Shown piece after piece: positions 10,350 through 18,297 of a stretch of DNA of 64,000 nt. Source of the DNA: Oscillospiraceae bacterium (GTDB lineage: Bacteria; Bacillota; Clostridia; Oscillospirales; Ruminococcaceae). The number at the start of each line of letters is the position of its first letter. Position 1 is the first letter of the stretch. The notes beneath the pieces are model-generated. The model ran no database searches. It worked only from the letters and a program-made list of their open reading frames with translations, and was not told the origin of the DNA. The stretch is taken from positions 22,435 to 86,434 of the forward strand of contig JAQXGE010000033.1 of the NCBI GenBank assembly GCA_029006135.1. Reading direction: 5' to 3'. A program made the translations under genes and the position numbers.

Positions 10350-10385
10350 TAATTTTGTGCAAAACGCCGTTCAATCGCGGAAAAC

Positions 10386-10414
10386 TTGACGGACAGGAAA
10401 AAAATGGCTATAAT
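10386..10414 (+). promoter_or_regulatory. sigma-A promoter of the ricin-domain gene
   Basis: TTGACG 10386-10391, 17-bp spacer, TATAAT 10409-10414. Confidence 0.8.
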
Positions 10415-10417
10415 ATG

Positions 10418-10530
10418 CTCTATACGAAAAACGCAAATGGCGTTTTACTCGTATTTTACATAGAGCAGCCGAGGGAAAACGCACATATTTTGCGCTGGCT
10501 GCATCCGAATTATATAACGAAAATTTCGTT
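10418..10530 (+). promoter_or_regulatory. structured 5'UTR with three consecutive hairpins
   Basis: CTCTATACGA..AAACGC/GCGTTTT..CGTAT..ATAGAG (10418-10465); GCAGCC/GGCTGC (10465-10502); AACGAAA/TTTCGTT (10516-10530). Confidence 0.65.
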
Positions 10531-10554
10531 CCAATCAGAGAGGAGTTATTTACT

Positions 10555-11526
10555 ATGGCAGTTAAGAAAGTGGAACAGACCGTTATTACCGAAGGTAAGT
10601 TTTATACTATCTCCGCCGCCAACGGCAAAGTAATCGAGGTTAAGGATTACAACACCGACAATGGCGCCCAGATTCAGATTTGGGACAATGTCAACGCTGA
10701 GTGGCAGCAGTGGAGCTTCGTCCGTGCGGGCGAGGGCGTCTACCGCATCAAGAACCGCTTCACCGGCAAGATGATGGACCTGTACTGCTCCGGTGTTACC
10801 GATGGTACCCGCGTGCATCAGTGGGAAGGCGCCAACGCTTCCAGCCAGCTCTGGATTGTTGAGTCCACCAATGACGGCCGCGTCAAGATTAAGTCCAACC
10901 TGGCCGGCAAGTGCCTGGACCTCGTGGGCATGAAGAACGAAAACGGCACTGCCCTGCAGATTTGGAACGATGTCAACGGTGAGAACCAGTACTGGACCAT
11001 CGAGGAAGTTACCCGCAAGCCCAAGACCAGCGCTAAGGCCAGCGCCGCCAAGGCAAAGGCTGAGGTGAAGGAAGCTGCCGAGAGCGCCGCTAAGACCGCT
11101 GAGGTTGCCGTTAGGGCCGCCGCTGAGGCTGCCACCGAGGTTGTCGAGACCGTCAAGGCTGCCGCCGATAAGCCGGTTGCTGAGGTTGCTGATGAGGTTG
11201 TCAAGACGGTCAAGAAGGCCGCTGCTGCTCCTGCCGCCAAGAAGACCGTCAAGGCTGCCGCTGAGACTGCCAAGGCCGTTTCCGAGGCCGCTGAAGCCGT
11301 TGCGGATGCCGCCGCTGAGGCTGTCAAGGATGCTGCTGAGTCTCCGGTCGTCCAGAACGCCAAGGAAGCCGCTGTCAAAGCTGCTGATACCGCTGTCAAG
11401 GCTGCCGATACTGCTGTGAAGGCCGTCACCGAGGCTGCTGCCCCCAAGACTGCCAAGACCACTCCGGCTCCTGCAAAGAAAAACTGCGGCCGCTCCAAGA
11501 AGGCTTCTAAGTCCAAGAGAAAGTAA
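10555..11526 (+). CDS. ricin-type beta-trefoil lectin domain protein with Ala/Lys-rich C-terminal tail
   Basis: Three QxW-type repeats (EWQQWSF, SSQLWIV, ENQYWTI), then a ~170-aa A/K/E/V-rich repetitive region ending in a basic tail (GRSKKASKSKRK); SD GAGAGGAG upstream. Confidence 0.88.
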   Translation: MAVKKVEQTVITEGKFYTISAANGKVIEVKDYNTDNGAQIQIWDNVNAEWQQWSFVRAGEGVYRIKNRFTGKMMDLYCSGVTDGTRVHQWEGANASSQLWIVESTNDGRVKIKSNLAGKCLDLVGMKNENGTALQIWNDVNGENQYWTIEEVTRKPKTSAKASAAKAKAEVKEAAESAAKTAEVAVRAAAEAATEVVETVKAAADKPVAEVADEVVKTVKKAAAAPAAKKTVKAAAETAKAVSEAAEAVADAAAEAVKDAAESPVVQNAKEAAVKAADTAVKAADTAVKAVTEAAAPKTAKTTPAPAKKNCGRSKKASKSKRK

Positions 11527-11546
11527 TTTTATCAACAGATAAACCA

Positions 11547-11577
11547 AAGCCCGCAGGCTCAGCCTGCGGGCTTTTTG
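11547..11577 (+). terminator. Rho-independent terminator
   Basis: AAAGCCCGCAGGCT-CA-GCCTGCGGGCTTTTT. Confidence 0.9.
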
Positions 11578-11616
11578 CGGTATTAGGTTTATCTTAAAAA
11601 CGCCGTAACAGCAAAA

Positions 11617-12168
11617 TCAAAGGAAACTCTCAATCAGTGTTTTGAGACCGATGAGGATCAGCACGATACCGCCCATCCGCTCGGCAAGAGCGCGGTACTT
11701 GTCACCAAAGACGGCACCGACCTTGACGCCGATGGCGGAAAGCACGCAGGTGGTAATGCCGATGATGCAGGCCGCAGGCACAATGTTGACCTGCATGGCC
11801 GCAAAACTCACGCCCACAGCCAGCGCGTCAATGGAAGTCGCCACAGCCAGCGGCAGCATGGCTTTTGCGGAAAAGTCATTGTCCACTTCCTCGTCTTCGC
11901 CAAAGCTCTCTCTGACCATGTTCGCGCCGATGAGCGCCAGCAGGATAAAGGCGACCCAGGGACCGACCCGGTTCAGCAGCGAAGAAAACTGCGAACCGAG
12001 GAAATACCCTAAAACCGGCATTCCTGCCTGAAAAACGCCGAACCAAATCCCGCAGGTGAGAGCATGACGCAGCGTGACCTTGCGGACCGACAGACCCTTG
12101 CAGATGGAAACCGCAAAGGCATCCATCGAAAGACTGACGCCAATCAAAAGCAAATCAACAAAATTCAT
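11617..12168 (-). CDS. mntP: manganese efflux pump MntP
   Basis: Six-TM DUF204/MntP family: SMDAFAVSICKGL and SIDALAVGVSF repeats. Confidence 0.9.
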   Translation of the reverse strand: MNFVDLLLIGVSLSMDAFAVSICKGLSVRKVTLRHALTCGIWFGVFQAGMPVLGYFLGSQFSSLLNRVGPWVAFILLALIGANMVRESFGEDEEVDNDFSAKAMLPLAVATSIDALAVGVSFAAMQVNIVPAACIIGITTCVLSAIGVKVGAVFGDKYRALAERMGGIVLILIGLKTLIESFL

Positions 12169-12219
12169 ACATGAAACCTCCGGCTTTTGCCTAATTTTTC
12201 CACATTTTTGGGAGCAAAG

Positions 12220-12263
12220 AAAAAAGACGACACCTATCTGCCGATTGACAGATAAGTCTCGTC
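12220..12263 (-). terminator. leader terminator of the mntP riboswitch
   Basis: Minus strand GACGAGACTTATCTG-TCAATCGG-CAGATAGGTGTCGTC-TTTTTT in the mntP 5'UTR. Confidence 0.8.
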
Positions 12264-12345
12264 ATTTCAAGCAATGCCAGGGCAAACACCCATTATGTTG
12301 GCAAAACTGCGCGGCAAAAAGGCTGCGCCGACTACTCCCTTATGT
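12226..12345 (-). ncRNA. probable yybP-ykoY manganese riboswitch
   Basis: Leader of mntP containing GGGAGTAG, an internal hairpin, ACGAGAC and an expression-platform terminator; assigned from motif and context, no covariance search. Confidence 0.72.
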
Positions 12346-12353
12346 TGCCTACT

Positions 12354-12382
12354 ATCCTACCACAAGCAAAAAATAATGTCAA
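12354..12382 (-). promoter_or_regulatory. sigma-A promoter of the mntP leader
   Basis: Minus strand TTGACA-N17-TAGGAT. Confidence 0.75.
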
Positions 12383-12576
12383 TACGTTAGATTTGGCTAA
12401 CTGCGTGCAGGAACGAATGCGGCGGGCGGGATGCGGTCAATCACGCAGTTTTGCGCCAAACCGCAAGCATCCGGGATGCTTTTTATCCTGCCGGACAATT
12501 TTCCTCTGTCGGAACCTTGCGCAATGCGGCACTTTCGGGTACAATAAGAAAAAACAGGTAGAAACAGAGGATGGTT

Positions 12577-13407
12577 ATGAAATATAAAGTTCTGGCGCTT
12601 GACCTGGACGGAACCCTTACCAATGAAGCTAAAGTCATCACGCCCCGTACCAAGGCGGCTTTGCTTGCCGCCGCTGACCGGGGCGTTCGTATCGTACTGG
12701 CAAGCGGCCGGCCGACCGTCGGCATTGAACCGCTGGCCCGGGAACTTGAACTGGATAAGCGCGGCGGCTGTATTCTGAGCTATAACGGCGGCAAAATTAT
12801 TGACTGCAAGACCGGTGATACCCTCGTGCAGTATGCGTTCCCGCCGGATTTGATTGAAACCGTCTGCACGTTTGCCCGCTACTGGAATGTTGTCCCGCTG
12901 ACCTATGACGGCAGCGGAATCGTGACGGAAAACGCCGCAAGCCCCTATGTGGCCGAGGAAGCCCGCATCAACCGCATTCCGGTGCGGGAAGTGCCGGATT
13001 TGCCCAAAGAAGTCACATGGCCCATCAACAAAATGCTCCTTGTGGGCGACCCTGTTGATATGCCCCATGTGGAGGAGCTCATGCAGCAGAAGTTTGCCGG
13101 CAAACTCTCCATTTACCGCTCGGCGCCTTTCTTTATCGAAACCATGCCGCTTGGCGTGGAAAAATCCGCCTCCCTTGCGCTGCTGCTGAAAACGATGGGC
13201 CTTGGCCCGGAAAATCTGATGGCCTGCGGTGATGGGTGGAATGACCTGCCGATGATTCAGTTTGCCGGTCTGGGTGTCGCTATGGGCAACGCCGTGCCGC
13301 CCGTCAAGGCGGCGGCCGGGTATGTGACGGCCGATAATGAGCATGACGGCGTGGCACAGGCGGTGGAAAAGTTTATCCTGGAAGAAAACACGGAGGCAGG
13401 GCAGTGA
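12577..13407 (+). CDS. Cof-type HAD superfamily hydrolase
   Basis: DLDGTLTN motif I, ASGRP motif, GDGWNDLPMI motif IV. Confidence 0.9.
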   Translation: MKYKVLALDLDGTLTNEAKVITPRTKAALLAAADRGVRIVLASGRPTVGIEPLARELELDKRGGCILSYNGGKIIDCKTGDTLVQYAFPPDLIETVCTFARYWNVVPLTYDGSGIVTENAASPYVAEEARINRIPVREVPDLPKEVTWPINKMLLVGDPVDMPHVEELMQQKFAGKLSIYRSAPFFIETMPLGVEKSASLALLLKTMGLGPENLMACGDGWNDLPMIQFAGLGVAMGNAVPPVKAAAGYVTADNEHDGVAQAVEKFILEENTEAGQ

Positions 13408-14369
13408 ATTTAATCGTTTTTGATTTGGAATGGAACATGGGCAATGCCCCCTACACTTTTAATTATCACGGCTCGGAACTGACCCTGCGGGGGGAAATTG
13501 TTCAGATTGGTGCGGTTCGCATCAATGAGAAGGCGGAAGTGCTGGACACTTTTGAGATGACCCTGCGCCCCCGCCTGTTCCGCCGTCTGCATTGGCGCAT
13601 TGCGCAGGTGACGGGGCTTTCTCAGGGGGACCTCGAAGCCGGAATCCCCATCGCGGAAGGCCTGCGCCGCTTCAAGGAATGGGCCGGCCCGGACGCGGAG
13701 TTTGCCGAGTGGGGCCTTGATGATGTCCCCGTACTCAAGCAGAATCTTTTCCTTTATAATCTTGATGAGTCCTGGCCGCAGCGGTGGTATGACCTGCAGC
13801 AGATTTTCCTCAAGACCTTCCCGCGCAGGGAAGGGGAGGGCATGACGCTTGAGAGCGTTGTAGAACGCCTTGGCATCCCCAAGGACGGCTCCTTCCACAA
13901 TGCGCTGGACGATGCGCTGTATACGGTCAAGGTCTGCCAGCGCCTGCCCTTGGCGGAAGGACTGGCCGAATACCCTGACGAGGAGACCCAGCTGAAAACA
14001 GCGCTCCTCAACGGCCTTGATTCCGAAGTGTACGATGTGCAGGTCTTTCCCCGCCACCTCGACCACGATGCCTACAAAACAGACCCGAAACTGTGCAAAG
14101 TTGCGTGCCCGTTCTGCGGTGAGGAACTGCAGCTCAATGATATCTGGCTCAAGCGCGGCAATACCGGCTATTATACCGAGGGCACCTGCCCCGCGCACGG
14201 GCCGTGGTTCGTGCGGTTCAAGCTCAGCCGCCGCGACGGACTGCACTGGAACTTCGCCCGCTGTGTTGAGACAGTGCGCCCGGAAAGCTATGCGCGCTAC
14301 AAAAAACTTGAAGCCTCCCAGCGGGAGCGAATCCGCCTGAAAGCCGAAAAGCAGGCGGCACTCAAGTGA
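13404..14369 (+). CDS. DnaQ-like 3'-5' exonuclease with C-terminal Cys-rich domain
   Basis: FDLEWN ExoI, ExoIII HNALDDALYT; C-terminal CPFC...CPAHG. Confidence 0.85.
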   Translation: MNLIVFDLEWNMGNAPYTFNYHGSELTLRGEIVQIGAVRINEKAEVLDTFEMTLRPRLFRRLHWRIAQVTGLSQGDLEAGIPIAEGLRRFKEWAGPDAEFAEWGLDDVPVLKQNLFLYNLDESWPQRWYDLQQIFLKTFPRREGEGMTLESVVERLGIPKDGSFHNALDDALYTVKVCQRLPLAEGLAEYPDEETQLKTALLNGLDSEVYDVQVFPRHLDHDAYKTDPKLCKVACPFCGEELQLNDIWLKRGNTGYYTEGTCPAHGPWFVRFKLSRRDGLHWNFARCVETVRPESYARYKKLEASQRERIRLKAEKQAALK

Positions 14370-14417
14370 GACAGGGAAAAGGCTGAATCTTTTTCCAAAA
14401 ATCAATGACCTAAATCA

Positions 14418-14457
14418 AAGGCGCCCTCTGCACGTTAAGCACAGAGGACGCCTTTTG
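14418..14457. terminator. bidirectional terminator between convergent genes
   Basis: AAAGGCGCCCTCTG / CAGAGGACGCCTTTT. Confidence 0.75.
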
Positions 14458-14477
14458 GTTTTATATATTTTGGAACG

Positions 14478-15056
14478 TTATTTCCGCTTCTTTTTCTTGC
14501 GGACACTGTACCCGAAGGTGCCCAGACGCCGCCCGAGGGCCAGATAGTCCCCGTGGGAGTAGACAATGAGCTTGGCGCGGTTCAAACAGAGCTTGCCGCT
14601 CTCATCCAGCAGGCTTTCGTCCACGTCCACGGCCACAACCTCCGCTAAGAACAAATCATGGCTGCCCAGCGGAATCTGCTGGGTCACCCGACATTCAAGA
14701 TTCAGCGGGCTTTCCTCCAAAAGGACGGTCCCCACCTTGGCGGCCGGGGCGGGCGTTAAGCCCAGTGCAGCAAATTTGTCCACATCCCGCCCGCTCTTGA
14801 CGCCGCACCAGTCAACGGCACGCACGAGCGATTCGGTGGGCAGGTTTACCACAAACTCGCCGCTTTCGGCAATCAGGTGATGGCTGTACCGCTCCGGCCG
14901 CACGCTGATGGACAGCATGGAGGGCTGTGTGCAGATGGTTCCGCACCAGCCGACCGTAATGAGGTTGGGGTGGTCCTTCGGCCCGCAGCTTACAAGAACA
15001 GGCGGCTCGGGGTTGAGCAGGGTGGAGCCTTTCCAAACTTGACGGCTCATGGTCAT
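14478..15056 (-). CDS. flavin reductase family protein
   Basis: FMN-binding split-barrel: VLVSCGPKDHPNLITVGWCGTICTQPSMLSISVRPERYSHHLI. Confidence 0.88.
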   Translation of the reverse strand: MTMSRQVWKGSTLLNPEPPVLVSCGPKDHPNLITVGWCGTICTQPSMLSISVRPERYSHHLIAESGEFVVNLPTESLVRAVDWCGVKSGRDVDKFAALGLTPAPAAKVGTVLLEESPLNLECRVTQQIPLGSHDLFLAEVVAVDVDESLLDESGKLCLNRAKLIVYSHGDYLALGRRLGTFGYSVRKKKKRK

Positions 15057-15751
15057 CTCTCCTTTTTCTGTGCCCGAAGGCTGTTTTTGTCAAGAATTTT
15101 GAAGCTGCCGCGCCAGCATTCAATCAGTCCCTCCCGCTGCATCCGTCCTAACTCCCGGCTCAGGGCGCTGCGGTCGCAGTTGAGGTATTGGGCAAGAGCT
15201 GAACGGGTCATTGAAGTTTCAAATGTGTCACTCTCTGCCCGCTTTGCCTCATCCAATAGCCAGATTGCAATACGCTCGCGCAGACTTTTGCAGATGAGCA
15301 ATTCCAGCCGCTGGTCGAGCGCAAAGTATTTGTCGCTGATGGTCAAAATCAGGTTGCGGAGCAGCTGCAGATGCGCCGGGTGAAGACACCGGCAGGGGGA
15401 CATGACCCGCTCATACGGCAGATACAGTGCGGTGCAGTCTGTTTCCGCCGTAATGGTGACAGGGCTTTTCTGGCTGGAACCGGATAGCACATCTGCAAAC
15501 ACACCGCCCGGTCCCATGCAGGCAACTGTTACGTCACTCCCGTCCGGGGATGGCTTGGCCGCAGTGATGCGCCCTTCGAGCAAAATTCCCGCTTCACGCG
15601 CGGAATCCCCCGCAAGAAGCAGAATTTCCCCTTTTGAAAACTGCCTCACGCGGGGGTCAAGGCAGGGGAGAAGCTGGTCCAAATCTTCATCGCTGAGTCC
15701 GCGCATTAAAGGCGTTGTGCGCAGCAGCGGATAAAACGGCGAAAGATCCAT
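15053..15751 (-). CDS. Crp/Fnr family transcriptional regulator
   Basis: cNMP-binding domain and C-terminal HTH (SMTRSALAQYLNCDRSALSRELGRMQREGLI). Confidence 0.88.
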   Translation of the reverse strand: MDLSPFYPLLRTTPLMRGLSDEDLDQLLPCLDPRVRQFSKGEILLLAGDSAREAGILLEGRITAAKPSPDGSDVTVACMGPGGVFADVLSGSSQKSPVTITAETDCTALYLPYERVMSPCRCLHPAHLQLLRNLILTISDKYFALDQRLELLICKSLRERIAIWLLDEAKRAESDTFETSMTRSALAQYLNCDRSALSRELGRMQREGLIECWRGSFKILDKNSLRAQKKER

Positions 15752-15872
15752 GGCGCATCCTCCCAAATGTTGCTGCGGCAACAGACAATTTGCTTATATT
15801 ATAGTATAGTAAACCGGCAAAAGCAAGAGCGCAGGGTTCTGCGCTTTGCCTGATAGAGGAGGAAAATAAAGA

Positions 15873-16913
15873 ATGAAAAAGTTTTTGTCGATTTGCATCG
15901 CAGCGATGCTGGCACTGTCGCTCGCTGGCTGCGGTGCTTCTTCAGTGTCCGAAACCCCGGCGGCATCCTCACAGCCCGCCGCACAGTCTGACGCACAGTC
16001 GGCTGAACAGCAAAAGACGAGTGAACCGCTTCGCATCGCGGGACTTAAAGGTCCCACCACGATGGGCCTTGTCAACCTCATGGCGGGGGAGAACGCCGGA
16101 AGCTACGAGTTTTCCATGTACGGTTCGGCTGATGAGATTGTGCCGCTGCTCGTCAAAGGCGAACTGGATGCCGCCGCAGTGCCTGCGAACCTCGCAGCAG
16201 CGCTTTACAGCAAAACGTCCGCCGCTGTTCAGGTGGCCTGCATCAACACGCTGGGCGTCCTTTATGTGGTGGAAAAGGGGGAAAACATCCATTCGGTGTC
16301 TGACCTCAAAGGCACCACGATTCTCTCAACCGGCAAGGGAACCACGCCGGAATACGTCCTGCGCTATGTTCTTGCACAGAACGGCATTGACCCTGATAAC
16401 GATGTGAGGATTGAATACCTGAGCGAAGCAACCGAGGTCGCCGCTCGCCTGACGGCTGACGAATCAGAAAACGGCACCGTGACGGCCATGCTCCCGCAGC
16501 CTTTTGTCACGAGCGTTGTCGCACAGAGCGAGGGCGCAGTTCGTGTGGCGCTGGATATGAATGAAGAATGGCAGAAAACCGCTGGCAGCCGCCTGGTCAC
16601 CGGTGTGCTGGTGGCGCGCCGCGATGCCATTGAAAACAATCCTGAACGCTTTGCGGATTTCCTGACTGCCTACAAGGCCAGTGTTGAAGCCGCCAACAAG
16701 GATACGGCAGGAACGGCCGCTCTGTGCGAGGAGTACGGCATTGTTGCAAAAGCCGCTCTTGCCGAAAAAGCCCTGCCCGCCTGCAACATTGTCTTTGAGA
16801 CGGGCGATGAGATGAAAACGGATTTGCAGAATTACTATCAGGTACTTTTTGACGCTGACCCCGCCAGTGTGGGCGGTCAGATTCCTGATGAAAACTTCTA
16901 CTATGCAAACTGA
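15873..16913 (+). CDS. ABC transporter substrate-binding lipoprotein (NitT/TauT family)
   Basis: Lipobox LAGC, SsuA/THI5-like fold sequence; followed by permease and ATPase. Confidence 0.85.
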   Translation: MKKFLSICIAAMLALSLAGCGASSVSETPAASSQPAAQSDAQSAEQQKTSEPLRIAGLKGPTTMGLVNLMAGENAGSYEFSMYGSADEIVPLLVKGELDAAAVPANLAAALYSKTSAAVQVACINTLGVLYVVEKGENIHSVSDLKGTTILSTGKGTTPEYVLRYVLAQNGIDPDNDVRIEYLSEATEVAARLTADESENGTVTAMLPQPFVTSVVAQSEGAVRVALDMNEEWQKTAGSRLVTGVLVARRDAIENNPERFADFLTAYKASVEAANKDTAGTAALCEEYGIVAKAALAEKALPACNIVFETGDEMKTDLQNYYQVLFDADPASVGGQIPDENFYYAN

Positions 16914-17676
16914 AAAGAAAACACCTTTTTGGCAAACGCTGCTGGCGGTGCTGTTCTGGGCGGCAGTCTGGCAGCTGCTTGCCGGGGTGCTGGGGCATAA
17001 CGGTCTGTTCCTTGCCTCACCCTTTGAAACGCTGCGGGCGCTTGCGGGACTTTTGCCCACGGCGGAGTTCTGGCAGCGGATTTTGTTCAGCGCACTGCGG
17101 ATTCTTGCGGGCTTTGTACTTGCCGTGGCGGCGGGGCTGTTCCTTGGCGCGGCAGGGGCCAGATGGAATTGGCTGAGGGTACTTATCTCGCCGGTCATGC
17201 AGCTGATTCGAGCCATGCCGGTGGCGAGCTTTGTTATTCTGGCACTGCTCTGGGTCAGCGGAAAAAATCTCTCAGTGGTGGTCAGCTTCACCCATGTCCT
17301 GCCGGTGATTTATGCCGGCGTGCTGGGCGGCATTGCCGACACGGACCGTCAGCTGCTGGAAATGGCAAAAGTCTACCGGATGCCGCTGATTAAACGTCTG
17401 CGGTATATCTGGCTGCCCGGCGTGTTCCCGTCTTTTTGTGAAAGCTGCATTGCCGCTATGGGTATGTGCTGGAAAAGCGGTGTCTCCGCGGAGGTTATCG
17501 GCCTGCCGGATCACAGCGTGGGGGATGCGCTCTACCGTGCAAAAATCACCCTTTCAACGCCGGAAGTTTTTGCCTGGACGCTCGTCATCGTGCTGCTTTC
17601 GGCCGCACTGTCCGCCCTTGCGTCCTGGGGACTGCACGCCGTTAAACGGCATCTTTGCGGGGAGGTGAGCGCGTGA
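16903..17676 (+). CDS. ABC transporter permease (NitT/TauT/SsuC type)
   Basis: Hydrophobic BPD_transp_1 type, contains LLEMAKVYRMPLIKRLRYIWLPG EAA-loop; start 16888 or 16903. Confidence 0.85.
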   Translation: MQTEKKTPFWQTLLAVLFWAAVWQLLAGVLGHNGLFLASPFETLRALAGLLPTAEFWQRILFSALRILAGFVLAVAAGLFLGAAGARWNWLRVLISPVMQLIRAMPVASFVILALLWVSGKNLSVVVSFTHVLPVIYAGVLGGIADTDRQLLEMAKVYRMPLIKRLRYIWLPGVFPSFCESCIAAMGMCWKSGVSAEVIGLPDHSVGDALYRAKITLSTPEVFAWTLVIVLLSAALSALASWGLHAVKRHLCGEVSA

Positions 17677-18257
17677 TTGCAATCAGCCATCTGAACAAGA
17701 CGTTCGCCGCAAAGCCGGTATTGCAGGATGTTGAATTGACAGTCACCGGTCCTATTGTGCTGATGGGAGCTTCAGGATGCGGAAAAACAACGCTGCTGCG
17801 GATCCTCATGGGACTTGAAACACCGGATTCCGGAGAGGTGACCGGCGTTGGCCCCATCGGCGCGGTCTTTCAGGAAAGTCGGCTCTGCCCCCAGCTCACC
17901 GCTCCGGCCAATATCTGTTTGACGGGCGGCGGCGTGACGGAAGAGCAGGCGCGTGAGGCGCTTATCGCGCTCGGCTTTGCGCAGGGGGAACTGGCACTGC
18001 CGGCTTCCAAACTTTCCGGCGGGCAGCAGCGCCGCACGGCACTGCTCCGGGCACTCCTTTGCCGCACGGCACGGACGCTCTTGCTGGATGAACCCTTCAC
18101 CGGCATGGATGCGGAACTGGTCGAGCGCGCCGCCGCTTTGACAAAACAGCTGGTGAATGGGCGGGACACGATTCTTGTCACCCATGACCGCCGTGCCGCG
18201 GATTTCCTTGGCTGGCCGGTTTATGAGCTGAATGATAACCAAATACGGTGCAGATAA
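17673..18257 (+). CDS. ABC transporter ATP-binding protein (NitT/TauT type)
   Basis: Walker A GASGCGKTT, LSGGQQRR, LLLDEPFTGMD; GTG start overlapping the permease stop. Confidence 0.85.
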   Translation: MIAISHLNKTFAAKPVLQDVELTVTGPIVLMGASGCGKTTLLRILMGLETPDSGEVTGVGPIGAVFQESRLCPQLTAPANICLTGGGVTEEQAREALIALGFAQGELALPASKLSGGQQRRTALLRALLCRTARTLLLDEPFTGMDAELVERAAALTKQLVNGRDTILVTHDRRAADFLGWPVYELNDNQIRCR

Positions 18258-18292
18258 AACGGAGGCGGAACTTTTGTGTTCCGCCCCGTTTT
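18256..18292. terminator. bidirectional terminator
   Basis: AAAACGGAGGCGGAAC-TTTTGT-GTTCCGCCCCGTTTT. Confidence 0.8.
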
Positions 18293-18297
18293 CACTT

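Noticed and set aside
11030-11470. Low-complexity GCTGCCGCTGAGG-type DNA repeats
   Set aside because: Considered as a DNA-level repeat or CRISPR-like array, but periodicity is imperfect and explained by Ala/Lys/Glu coding repeats.
10546-11547. 333-aa minus-strand Gly/Leu/Ser-rich ORF (GLGSLSGSLDGLLGG...) opposite the ricin-domain gene
   Set aside because: Complement of a repetitive Ala/Lys codon tract on the plus strand; the plus-strand gene has promoter, SD, recognisable domain and terminator, the minus-strand ORF has none.
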